Positions 36,411-45,780 of a DNA stretch of 64,000 nucleotides are shown here, in pieces. A program made the translations under genes and the position numbers. How positions within the stretch are numbered: the first letter of the stretch is position 1; every line of letters begins with the position of its first letter. Source of the DNA: Hofstenia miamia (taxonomy: Eukaryota > Xenacoelomorpha > Acoela); the NCBI GenBank assembly GCA_004352715.1, contig SCFE01000002.1, positions 1,492,066 to 1,556,065 on the forward strand, in the 5' to 3' direction. The notes beneath the pieces are model-generated. The model saw only the letters and a program-made list of their open reading frames with translations. It searched no databases and was not told where the DNA came from.

Positions 36411-36528
36411 AATTCTATAAACAACACTCTGATTGGAGTGCCACATTTGAATTTGATTGCCTTCCCTTAATTTGGTATTTTAATTCTTTGGGATTTTCAC
36501 TTTTGGTATTTTAATTCTTTGGCATTTT
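36411..36528. repeat. Minisatellite array 3, inverted, cut by a gap
   Basis: Reverse complement of the right part of array 2: AAATTCTATAAACAACACTC, then CCTTCCCTTAATTTGG and TATTTTAATTCTTTGG units. The array runs into the N gap. On the far side of the gap lies the virus-like protein fragment, so the arm may be a terminal repeat of that element. Confidence 0.8.
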
Positions 36529-36654
36529 NNNNNNNNNNNNNNNNNNNNNNNNNNNNNNNNNNNNNNNNNNNNNNNNNNNNNNNNNNNNNNNNNNNNNNNN
36601 NNNNNNNNNNNNNNNNNNNNNNNNNNNNNNNNNNNNNNNNNNNNNNNNNNNNNN
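36529..36654. other. Assembly gap (126 N)
   Basis: Unknown bases. The gap truncates the protein-coding frame on its right and the minisatellite on its left. Confidence 0.99.
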
Positions 36655-37074
36655 GGCATCAGTTGTTGTATTTGGATAAATTTTTCCATAAAATCCTAGC
36701 ATTTCGCCAGCCTGGTCTAAATCCACCTCGTATTCCGACTTGTTTGATGCTTGTAAGCGTCTACCAACCAATTTAAATTGTATTGAAACACCCTCGGGTT
36801 TAAGAATGGAGTTTAGTTCTTTATACAAGTCCTTGAAGCTATGTATGTGTTTGGAATAAAACCGCAAACGAATTTTGGTTCCATCTTTTTTCTTCAAAAC
36901 CCACCACTGTGTCTTAAGATTAAGAAATTTTGATTGATACCCAATATCAATAACCGCTACTTCGCGTGCATTATTAATTGGATCATTCAAATATGTTGTG
37001 AATTCGCCCAACCCCATGGGGCAACAGACTCCATCTTCTCCACATCTGTCAGATACTAGCATTACAAGAACCAT
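36655..37074 (-). CDS. Virus-like structural-protein-like fragment, N-terminal 140 aa
   Basis: Open on the minus strand from ATG at 37074-37072 to the gap, 140 residues with no stop. Readable landmarks are a short hydrophobic start (MVLVMLVSD), GLGEFTTYLNDPINNAREVA, VIDIGYQ, WWVLKKKDG, LYKELNSIL, and YEVDLDQAGEMLGFYGKI at the broken end. The order ft..L..Pi....EvAv.dI.Y, then a Y...l...LN segment, then .v.l....e.LGF, resembles by eye the N-terminal region of proteins in Maverick/Polinton and adintovirus-like elements thought to be capsid-associated. That assignment is from memory and tentative. GC content is above local background. No intron is needed. I see no other genes of such an element here. 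Confidence 0.4.
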
Positions 37075-37346
37075 TACTTTGTTTGTCAATCTACACGTTT
37101 CCCGTCAATCAAGTGAACCCTCTAGTTTAAAGTGTAGGTATTTATTAAGTAAAAGTAAATTAACAATGTTTTTATTACGCCACACAAGAAATCACTGTCA
37201 AGTTGATAAAACACAAATGTATTTTTTATAATGAGGCGTTTGAACTTGTACAAATTAATGTTTTGCTAGTGAAATAATAAAAAAATCAATTTATTATGCA
37301 CTATTCACAAATTACATCAATGCAAAAGTGTTATTTTCGAATGTCA

Positions 37347-37499
37347 CTAGTCTTTTTCCATTTTTGTTTGAATATCAAGTGTGATATAAAATCTTCCTGT
37401 ACCACTGAATCTCACCGGATAGCCTTGCTCAGTACAAAATTTCATTGTTATTCTATCAATATACGATTTTGAAATGGGTTTATACACAAGATTTTGTTT
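37347..37499 (-). CDS. Virus-like structural-protein-like fragment, C-terminal 50 aa
   Basis: Open on the minus strand from the gap edge to a TAG at 37349-37347. Landmarks are NLVYKPISKSYIDRITMKF, then TEQGYPVRFSGTGRFYITLD and a short charged tail. The layout y.PIs.syid.I.m....g.pV.F..G...itL resembles the C-terminal end of the same protein class as the fragment at 36655-37074. Because it lies upstream of that fragment on the same strand, the two are not halves of one uninterrupted gene. They look like a C-terminus followed by the N-terminus of a second copy, or a rearranged pair. This is a short match and could be wrong. Confidence 0.35.
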   Translation of the reverse strand, partial: KQNLVYKPISKSYIDRITMKFCTEQGYPVRFSGTGRFYITLDIQTKMEKD

Positions 37500-38499
37500 N
37501 NNNNNNNNNNNNNNNNNNNNNNNNNNNNNNNNNNNNNNNNNNNNNNNNNNNNNNNNNNNNNNNNNNNNNNNNNNNNNNNNNNNNNNNNNNNNNNNNNNNN
37601 NNNNNNNNNNNNNNNNNNNNNNNNNNNNNNNNNNNNNNNNNNNNNNNNNNNNNNNNNNNNNNNNNNNNNNNNNNNNNNNNNNNNNNNNNNNNNNNNNNNN
37701 NNNNNNNNNNNNNNNNNNNNNNNNNNNNNNNNNNNNNNNNNNNNNNNNNNNNNNNNNNNNNNNNNNNNNNNNNNNNNNNNNNNNNNNNNNNNNNNNNNNN
37801 NNNNNNNNNNNNNNNNNNNNNNNNNNNNNNNNNNNNNNNNNNNNNNNNNNNNNNNNNNNNNNNNNNNNNNNNNNNNNNNNNNNNNNNNNNNNNNNNNNNN
37901 NNNNNNNNNNNNNNNNNNNNNNNNNNNNNNNNNNNNNNNNNNNNNNNNNNNNNNNNNNNNNNNNNNNNNNNNNNNNNNNNNNNNNNNNNNNNNNNNNNNN
38001 NNNNNNNNNNNNNNNNNNNNNNNNNNNNNNNNNNNNNNNNNNNNNNNNNNNNNNNNNNNNNNNNNNNNNNNNNNNNNNNNNNNNNNNNNNNNNNNNNNNN
38101 NNNNNNNNNNNNNNNNNNNNNNNNNNNNNNNNNNNNNNNNNNNNNNNNNNNNNNNNNNNNNNNNNNNNNNNNNNNNNNNNNNNNNNNNNNNNNNNNNNNN
38201 NNNNNNNNNNNNNNNNNNNNNNNNNNNNNNNNNNNNNNNNNNNNNNNNNNNNNNNNNNNNNNNNNNNNNNNNNNNNNNNNNNNNNNNNNNNNNNNNNNNN
38301 NNNNNNNNNNNNNNNNNNNNNNNNNNNNNNNNNNNNNNNNNNNNNNNNNNNNNNNNNNNNNNNNNNNNNNNNNNNNNNNNNNNNNNNNNNNNNNNNNNNN
38401 NNNNNNNNNNNNNNNNNNNNNNNNNNNNNNNNNNNNNNNNNNNNNNNNNNNNNNNNNNNNNNNNNNNNNNNNNNNNNNNNNNNNNNNNNNNNNNNNNNN
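37500..38499. other. Assembly gap (1000 N)
   Basis: Exactly 1000 N. It hides whatever lies upstream of the virus-like C-terminal fragment. Confidence 0.99.
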
Positions 38500-38509
38500 C
38501 CTTCAAAAT

Positions 38510-38850
38510 ATCATTTTTCAAAATAAAATTTTTTTTTGGTACCTGAATGTGCAATTTCAAAAAAATTCGTCGAGTAGATTCCAAAATCAGTCGAAAATCC
38601 TGGTAGTTTTGATGTGTAGTAATTGAGATGTAGAGGCTCGCTTCGCGTGGCAGCTCCGCTCGCAAGTTTTATTTAGACAAAGGTCTGACCCACCTAGAGT
38701 AGGCGGCTGGATGGTGCTTGTGTGCCATGGAATTTTTGTGTTGGAAAAATGTAAACTTGTTTTTCTACAATAAAGCAATAATGTATTTTGACATTTCCTA
38801 TATCTATATTTGAAGGTCTCATGCAACATTGATTGGAAGTTATATTAATT
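38510..38850. repeat. Composite of two dispersed repeats
   Basis: 38510-38690 resembles 41580-41766 (shared GTGTAGTAATTGAGATG and CTTCGCGTGGCAGC-type sequence). 38692-38850 matches 18790-18950. No coding potential is evident. Confidence 0.75.
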
Positions 38851-38859
38851 TTTTATATA

Positions 38860-40430
38860 AATTATAGTTTAAAATTACTCTAACCTTGATAATGTATTTG
38901 ACAAGTATTTTCATTGTTAAGACTACTTTCGACAATGTCTCATGTGTGTAAATTTTTTAATATATTTATTTATATTGTAATTTCAAAACTCATTTCGCTA
39001 ATTCAAGTCAACTGACAAATTCAATCATGATTGTATTTTATTAAAAAAACAATTTTATTTGAATTGCTAAACCTTATTCAATAAATATCTTTAGACTCAT
39101 TCTTCTTGCTGACACAATTCGTATGTATTAAGCAGACAAACTCATCACTATCATATAGATTTAATATCATTAATTTTGCCCAAATGCATTTTGTATATAT
39201 ATATTTTTTTTGAAATTTTGCTCTCACTCAATAATAAATAGAAAACATTAATGGAATTGTTTGTTATATTTAAAAATATTATATAAAAAAATGCGGGAGA
39301 AAAGGGGTGGGATAGGGCCAGGCCTGCAATCCGACTAAAGCCGGGCAGGCCTGGGGTCACTAAATCATTACATAACTGTATTTAGTATTGCCTAATTAGA
39401 ATGCAACATTGAAATTTTCAAAAAATGCAATAAATCAAATTTTGTCATTGTTTTATGATAATTACTATCAAACAGCAATTTTACAGTGAATAGCACACCA
39501 TAACTCAATGATCACTATAAATCTTCCAAGAATAATTACATGAAATTCATATCAATATCCGACTAATATAGTGCCATTATAAAAAAAACTGCGCTATATA
39601 TATATATATGTTCTTCAATTTTCAAATATACCTTACAAGCTATATACTTATAGTAATTATTGACTTTAGCTTTTTTCTATATTCTAAAGCTGAATAACAC
39701 TATAAATTATCTACCTCAAACATTTACAACCAAAAACTCTAAAAATATTACAAAAATACGATTCTAAATAATGTTATATATGAATATATCATTAATAGGC
39801 TACCACCCCCAGTCAATAAAATCTTTACCATTGTTCGAAAAATATTTTCTATAATTCTTAATAGATCTAAATAGATACTCCTATTATAAATCAATTACCT
39901 TATTTGTATAATTGAACAAAGTGCGGCAAATATCAATTTAAGTTCCAAACAATGATTATTAACAATTTACGGAAGATGTATGCAAATACTTCTTAATAAA
40001 TTAATTATAAGCATCAAACTAATATTTTCGCAACTAAATTTGCATTAATATTAATTGAAAATTCATCGAAATGTGACTTTATATTATCATCTATTAACAT
40101 TTGTTTATAGTTCGCAACTGGGAAAAATGTTACAATTGAATAGATTAGAAAAATAAATTCATTTCGTTAAACACAATTTTAAATATTATTTAGTAACAAT
40201 ATTATATATTTATTAATATTCGGTATTTCTTAAGTATTTAATAAAACTAAATTTCGGAAGATCATTAAACATTTCCCCGATTTTAATCTTTCCTTATATT
40301 ATTTAAATAAATTAGCATTAAATATAACAATCCAATGTTTATTTTTCGTAAAAATATTCTATTTTACACTGTATAATTGATTCATATTCATTATATTGTA
40401 AGAAATCATTTTCGGAAATTTTGCAAGTCA
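38860..40430. other. Non-coding
   Basis: AT-rich with no gene. It contains a GC-rich hairpin at 39318-39354 and (TA)n runs near 39190 and 39596-39609. Confidence 0.5.
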
Positions 40431-41520
40431 TCTAAACAAATTTAGTAATGCTACAGCCATGTTTTGTTGCTATTGCGACGGCATTCCATTTCAGATTAAA
40501 TGCAACATGTTGAAAAGGAATTATTTCCCACAATTTTTGCAAATCATGTAAACAGCGTTCTCTATCATGTGAAATTCATTGCTAACAACGATATAAGACA
40601 AGGTAATGGTTATCAAAGATGAAAATATATAACTTTCAAATATTTATGACAATCCTATATGCTGCAGAATATATTTCTGAAAGACTCTCTTGGAATTCTT
40701 ATGAAAATACGAAGAACATGAACACTTTCGAATTTCTACTGTAAAAGTATTGAAGCTTACTGACTCTATTTCTTATTATTATGTTTCAAAGAACAAAAAC
40801 TATGAACATCTGCCACTTTACAAAGAAACATTAGTTTGCAGCTTCAGAAAATTCAGAGTTTTACTATGAAAGTTCCGAATTTTACTATAAACATTCGATT
40901 TGAAATTATACATGTTCTATGAATATTTTCGATATCTTTACACTGTATTTAATTGAAAGACCTTGCAAAATATGTAAAAAAGCAGATGAAAAATAACTTT
41001 GTTTCTTACAGAAGTCAAAAAACTTTACTTACCCCATGCTCCTCAAGAGACCATTCAGTTTGAACAATCGACCTTGCGATTATGTTTGCTACATGGAAAT
41101 ATGGTCTACAAATTTTTTACAAGACTTAAAATTCAAGATTGGACTTGAACTTTGCAAAAAAATTTCCAAAAAAATTTTTTCCGTTTACCTTCTTGAAGTT
41201 GATTTTCTTTTATTCTAAGTTTATTTACAAGTTGTTTAACGTACTCCTTCTACATACGCTCTGGTTTCAATCCAATATCATGAAAATTCACACAGCAATT
41301 AATTTTAGAAAAAATGAAATTTGAATTTTTTATCTCTCTTTCAATCAACTTTATGGCGGTTTCATTTACATTCTGTAGTACAACTGGAGCTACTGAACAC
41401 TCTCCAAAAAAAATTTTTAAAATCGGATCATTTTTGGGTGTTTTAGAAACTTCACAATTTTTCTTACTTGCATGCAACATGATGCAATTTTCTGACGCCA
41501 ACTAGCGGCAGGAATGTGCT
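40430..41520. repeat. About 1.1-kb diverged repeat, copy 1
   Basis: A series of short blocks matches 42665-43690 in the same order and orientation: TTTGTTGCTATTGCGACGG / TTTGTTGCTATTGCAACAG, TATTTATGACAATCCTATAT / TATTTATGGCAATCCTATAT, GGTTTCAATCCAATATCATG / AGTTTCAATCAAATATCATC, and GAAATCGGATCA-type sequence. No protein is recognisable. It is an old interspersed or tandem non-coding repeat. Confidence 0.65.
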
Positions 41521-41579
41521 AATTCTTAAGTGACAAATGCTTAATAGCGCGAAAACTGGCCGTGAAGCCCCCCATAAAA

Positions 41580-41766
41580 ATGTCATTTTTCGAAATAAAA
41601 AATTTTTTTGGTACTTGAAAGTGCAAAAAGCTAAAAAATTCATTGAGTAGATTTTGAAATCGCTCTTGTTGCGGCACAATTCGATGTGTAGTAATTGAGA
41701 TGATAAGAGCTCACTTCGCATGGCAGCGCAGCTCGCTAGTTTAAAATAGACAAGCGTCCTCTCACC
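41580..41766. repeat. Dispersed repeat, copy 2 of 38510-38690
   Basis: Shares TCATTTTTCGAAATAAA, GTGTAGTAATTGAGATG and a GCGCAGCTCGCTAG-type end with 38510-38690. It is cut by the gap at 41767. Confidence 0.7.
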
Positions 41767-42090
41767 NNNNNNNNNNNNNNNNNNNNNNNNNNNNNNNNNN
41801 NNNNNNNNNNNNNNNNNNNNNNNNNNNNNNNNNNNNNNNNNNNNNNNNNNNNNNNNNNNNNNNNNNNNNNNNNNNNNNNNNNNNNNNNNNNNNNNNNNNN
41901 NNNNNNNNNNNNNNNNNNNNNNNNNNNNNNNNNNNNNNNNNNNNNNNNNNNNNNNNNNNNNNNNNNNNNNNNNNNNNNNNNNNNNNNNNNNNNNNNNNNN
42001 NNNNNNNNNNNNNNNNNNNNNNNNNNNNNNNNNNNNNNNNNNNNNNNNNNNNNNNNNNNNNNNNNNNNNNNNNNNNNNNNNNNNNNNNNN
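41767..42090. other. Assembly gap (324 N)
   Basis: Unknown bases between a dispersed repeat and a non-LTR 3' end. Confidence 0.99.
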
Positions 42091-42545
42091 ATTTTCTTCT
42101 GTCAAATACTTTTCGTTACTAAAATTCTGGGATATTTATAATAAACGCAAGCCTTACGATAAATTGCAATTTCCAAATTATTTATACATATATCTTATAA
42201 CAAAAGAACATCGACTCTCATTTCTCAATTCTACCATCGAAGCTTGGAATGATTTACCAGTAAGTGTACGAAAGCTGAAAAGTAGGTCTGAATTCAAAAA
42301 TCATGTAAAGAATTTACTTAGTTTAACGTATATTCCAAAATTAAAAAATACTTTATGGAAAGGGTTCAAATTTTACGAACCTTGGCATAAGAGCTAACAT
42401 GACTGAATAGTATTATATAACTGAATTATTAATTTTTAAATAGATATTTTTGTCTATATTTTTATTAATTTGTAAATTTTTATTTTTTGACGTGTTTGGT
42501 ACAGCAAACAGCAATTTTGTTGAAATCAAACATTAAATGTGATAA
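42091..42545 (+). mobile_element. CR1/Jockey-type non-LTR retrotransposon, extreme 3' end
   Basis: Starts at the gap edge and is almost identical to about 20325-20820: FSSVKYFSLLKFWDIYNKRK, SIEAWNDLPVSVRKLKSRSE-like and NTLWKGFKFYEPWHKS to a stop at 42397, then a 3' UTR. A deletion of about 39 bp relative to the 20-kb copy removes part of the LGKVKFKKHFLKN segment. Confidence 0.85.
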
Positions 42546-42664
42546 TAACAAATTTATGTTTCATAAAATTTCGTATATTACACATTCTCATTGCTTGATA
42601 TTGATGAAACATTAACAAATCTATTCAAGGATTGTAAAATTGTAATGTCCTTTAATTGAATTGA

Positions 42665-43690
42665 TCATCAGACATGTTTGTTGCTATTGCAACAGAATTC
42701 CAATATTTAGAAAGTAGAATGTGTTGTAAAGAAATCATTTCCCACAAATTTTGCAAATCACATACACAGCTATATTAATCATGCTAAATTTAAAACACGC
42801 AAATATTGAAGACAAAAGGATGGCAATAGAAAGTGAAAGCAATAGTTTTTGAATATTTATGGCAATCCTATATGTTCACAAGTTTATTTCACTGAAATAG
42901 GCCTATTGTTTTTGTAATTCTTTCAAATATGTGAAGAAAATGAAAACTTTCAAGTTCATCCTGCAAAAACATTGATGTTTACTGATTCTATTTTAGCTGA
43001 AATTTGTTAGAAGAGAACAAAACTATGGAAATTAATAATTTTAGAAAGAACAATTCATTCGCAAATTAAGAAAATTGTGATTTTTATTTTGAAGATACAA
43101 CTGGAATTTACGGATGTTCTATAAATAAATGTGACATCTAAAGAAAATATTTAAATGAGAAACCTTGTAAACTATACAATACAGAAGATACATTTTTAGA
43201 TTAAACTCTGCAGAAATCAAGAAAAATTTTTAAACTTTTTGGTTTGTTAGTTCCATGCCGTCCAAAAAAATATTCTGTTTGAAAAATTGACTTTAAGATA
43301 AGATAAGATAAGATAAGACTATGATTGCTATATGGAAGTATACATAGCACAACATCTTGAAAGCTAAAGATACAAAATTGGATAAGAAAAATGAAAGAAA
43401 ACTTAAAAATTTATTTTGTTAATTTCTTTTGCTGAACTCTGATTTAAGTTATTCTATATTTATCTACAAGCAGTTTAGTGTGCTCCGTCTTTGTATACTT
43501 AGTTTCAATCAAATATCATCAAAATTCATAGAAATATTTATCAAAGAAAAATGGAATCAATTAAAATAAGCATATTTGCAAAACTCGTTTAATTTTACTA
43601 TTTAGTAAAACAAAACGCGCTGAAAATTATGCCATAAAAATTGTTGAAATCGGATCAATATTGATTGAACGACAAAAACAATTACGTACT
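42665..43690. repeat. About 1.1-kb diverged repeat, copy 2
   Basis: Partner of 40430-41520. It also carries a short (GATAA)n run at about 43297-43318. Confidence 0.65.
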
Positions 43691-43829
43691 TAATTTATCG
43701 AATAATAATTATATAATCTGATCATAAAAGTCTAATTGACTCGATAAAAAATTTATATGAAATCTTGGTTAAAAATGGTTACTCAAATAAAATTATTAAA
43801 AAGTGCATTGATTAAGCAATCAGCTCAGT

Positions 43830-44245
43830 ACCAGCTCACAAAGATGAACATGAAGTAAGAGATGTCCTGAAACCTATTCATTGGAAACTACCATACATCG
43901 ATTCAAGCATTAAAAACTTAAATCAAATATTGCGATCATTAATAAAACACTTAAAAAATCAGTAATAAAACCAATATTGTACTCTTTAAAAACTAAAGAT
44001 ATTTTCCCGTATAAAGATACCATCCAAAAATGTCTAGTCTCTTCAATTGTATGTAAATATGATTGTGAAGAATGTACCGGTAAATATTCTTATATCGGAG
44101 AAACTAACAAAAATTAATGAACACCTTTCCGTCCTAAGATCAGAATTTTATACACATATACATCAACTAAGATCAGAAAATTTTAATATAATCATGAGAA
44201 CCTCTAATTCTACAATCGGCAGAACCAAAAGTCGAAATTATTAAA
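43830..44245 (+). mobile_element. Penelope-like element, C-terminal GIY-YIG remnant
   Basis: The plus strand reads VLKPIHWKLPYIDSSIKNLN, FPYKDTIQKCLVSSIVCKYD and CEECTGKYSYIGETNKN, and after a frame break HLSVLRSEFYTHIHQLRSEN. The cysteines (C.EC) followed by YSYIGET match the GIY-YIG endonuclease of Penelope-like retroelements, where a C..C pair precedes YIGET. An (AT)n run at 44380-44418 follows. The RT domain is absent, so this is a 5'-truncated dead copy. Confidence 0.65.
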
Positions 44246-44377
44246 CAGACAGAAAATTGCTAGTTCTTTTCTACATTTATGTTAGAGCATGCATTAAATG
44301 TCTGTAATATTTAGTGTAGCTGATTGTAAATTTATAAATTCCCTCAAAATTTGTATATCTGAAGATGATTTAATAAA

Positions 44378-44379
<2 letters not shown>

Positions 44380-44415
<36 letters not shown>

Positions 44416-44418
44416 ATG
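44380..44418. repeat. (TA)n microsatellite
   Basis: Interrupted TA repeat immediately 3' of the Penelope-like remnant. Confidence 0.95.
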
Positions 44419-44419
44419 A

Positions 44420-45409
44420 GTCGCTTTGTCTAAGGAATTTTAACAAAAGTTATATGTTATAGTTATGTATGTTATAGATGTCAGAATCCAATATAGGTAA
44501 TGAATTTGAAAAAAACATGTCACAAATTGACATTGATTTCGATAATGTTCTAGAACCTGCTTCACCTACTGGAAATTTGAATTGTCGTCTATTTTCCTAA
44601 GAATAGATAGAAATAAAGAACCTCATTCACAAATTTGTATTATATGTGATAAAACTATTGTTCAGATGAAGCAACATTAGGCAAGTCTCATAAAACATTG
44701 GCTCCAAGTGAAAGAAATTTTCTTCTAAGTTGCCAGAAAATTATTTAGAATAATCAAATGCTAGGAAAATAAGATTTGATCTCCTTTTTCTTTTTTAACT
44801 AAATGATTAGATTTCCTCTAAAAAAATTGATTGGAAGTAAAATATTTTTTCAATAAATGCAGGTTTGAATACTTTGAAAAATATTACACTTGCAAAAACA
44901 ATATCTGCCTCCTTTAAAAAATTCTCGCGGCCCCTTGGTTTAAAAACGTTATGTTTGTTTTGTTAAAATTTGAAATATTCGATCGAAACAGTTATCAGGG
45001 AAAATTTGATCAAAATTTCGTTTTTGTCGGATGATCGATTGATCAAGGAAATTTTAATAACAATGCGCATTTGACCCTACCGCAGAAAAATTTAACAATT
45101 CTGCAGTCATTGAATGAAAAAGTAAACATTCTTGAAGTTAAAATCTCGTTACCATTTAAGGCAGTCAAAATTTGAGTAAGAAATTTATTTTCGTTTTTAC
45201 CTACACATAGTTGTACCTACCTACAATTGTATTTGATTATCGTGCAACGAGATGTGGCAATCTAACAAGGTTAATAATCAAACATCTATTTTACGTTAGA
45301 AATATTTAGTGAAATTTTTTAATATCACAATGAAGATGTTTTTTTTTAAACAAACTTCCAAGAACTTGAACAAATTGTTTAAAAGGAGCCTATTAAAAAA
45401 TCAAAAGTA
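44420..45409. other. Non-coding
   Basis: No gene or element recognised. It presumably includes the 3' flank of the minus-strand MDP1 gene. Confidence 0.45.
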
Positions 45410-45780
45410 CTAAATGTTGTCCAAAACTTTCTTTAAGGTTATTCCATCTTCTCTTTGAACCAAGACACATTTCACACCTAGAGAAGAAACATCGTCTATA
45501 TGCCTTTGTTTATCATCAAAGAAGACCATTTCTTCATAAGGTACTTTAGTCACTTCATGAATTGCCTGGAAATGTGTTAACTTGCTTGGCGTCATATACG
45601 CTTGAATTGTTTCGAAATTTTTATACCAGTTAAAGGCTTTGAACATCTCCTTAATTATTGCTATTTGGGGATTCATTGATGCCGCAGCTAGCTTAATGTC
45701 TTTATCTGCAATCGCTTTTATGACAGTACTACTTTCAGGATATGGAGTTAATTCTGTTCCAGAAGCCTCTTGCACTCTTC
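45410..45780 (-). CDS. MDP1: Magnesium-dependent phosphatase 1, exon 2
   Basis: Encodes residues 34-156 and the stop of a HAD-superfamily phosphatase that dephosphorylates phosphotyrosine or sugar phosphates; in vertebrates MDP1 is also linked to fructosamine handling. HAD motifs are visible: motif II Ser68 in LAAASMNP, motif III Lys100 in TPSKLTHF, and motif IV Asp122-Asp123 in MVFFDDKQRHIDDV. The acceptor is ATTTTAG|GA; its GA completes a Gly codon with the G ending exon 1. The protein is 156 aa, close to the roughly 165 of mammalian MDP1, and has no signal peptide. A retroelement tail lies directly upstream of this acceptor. Confidence 0.93.
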
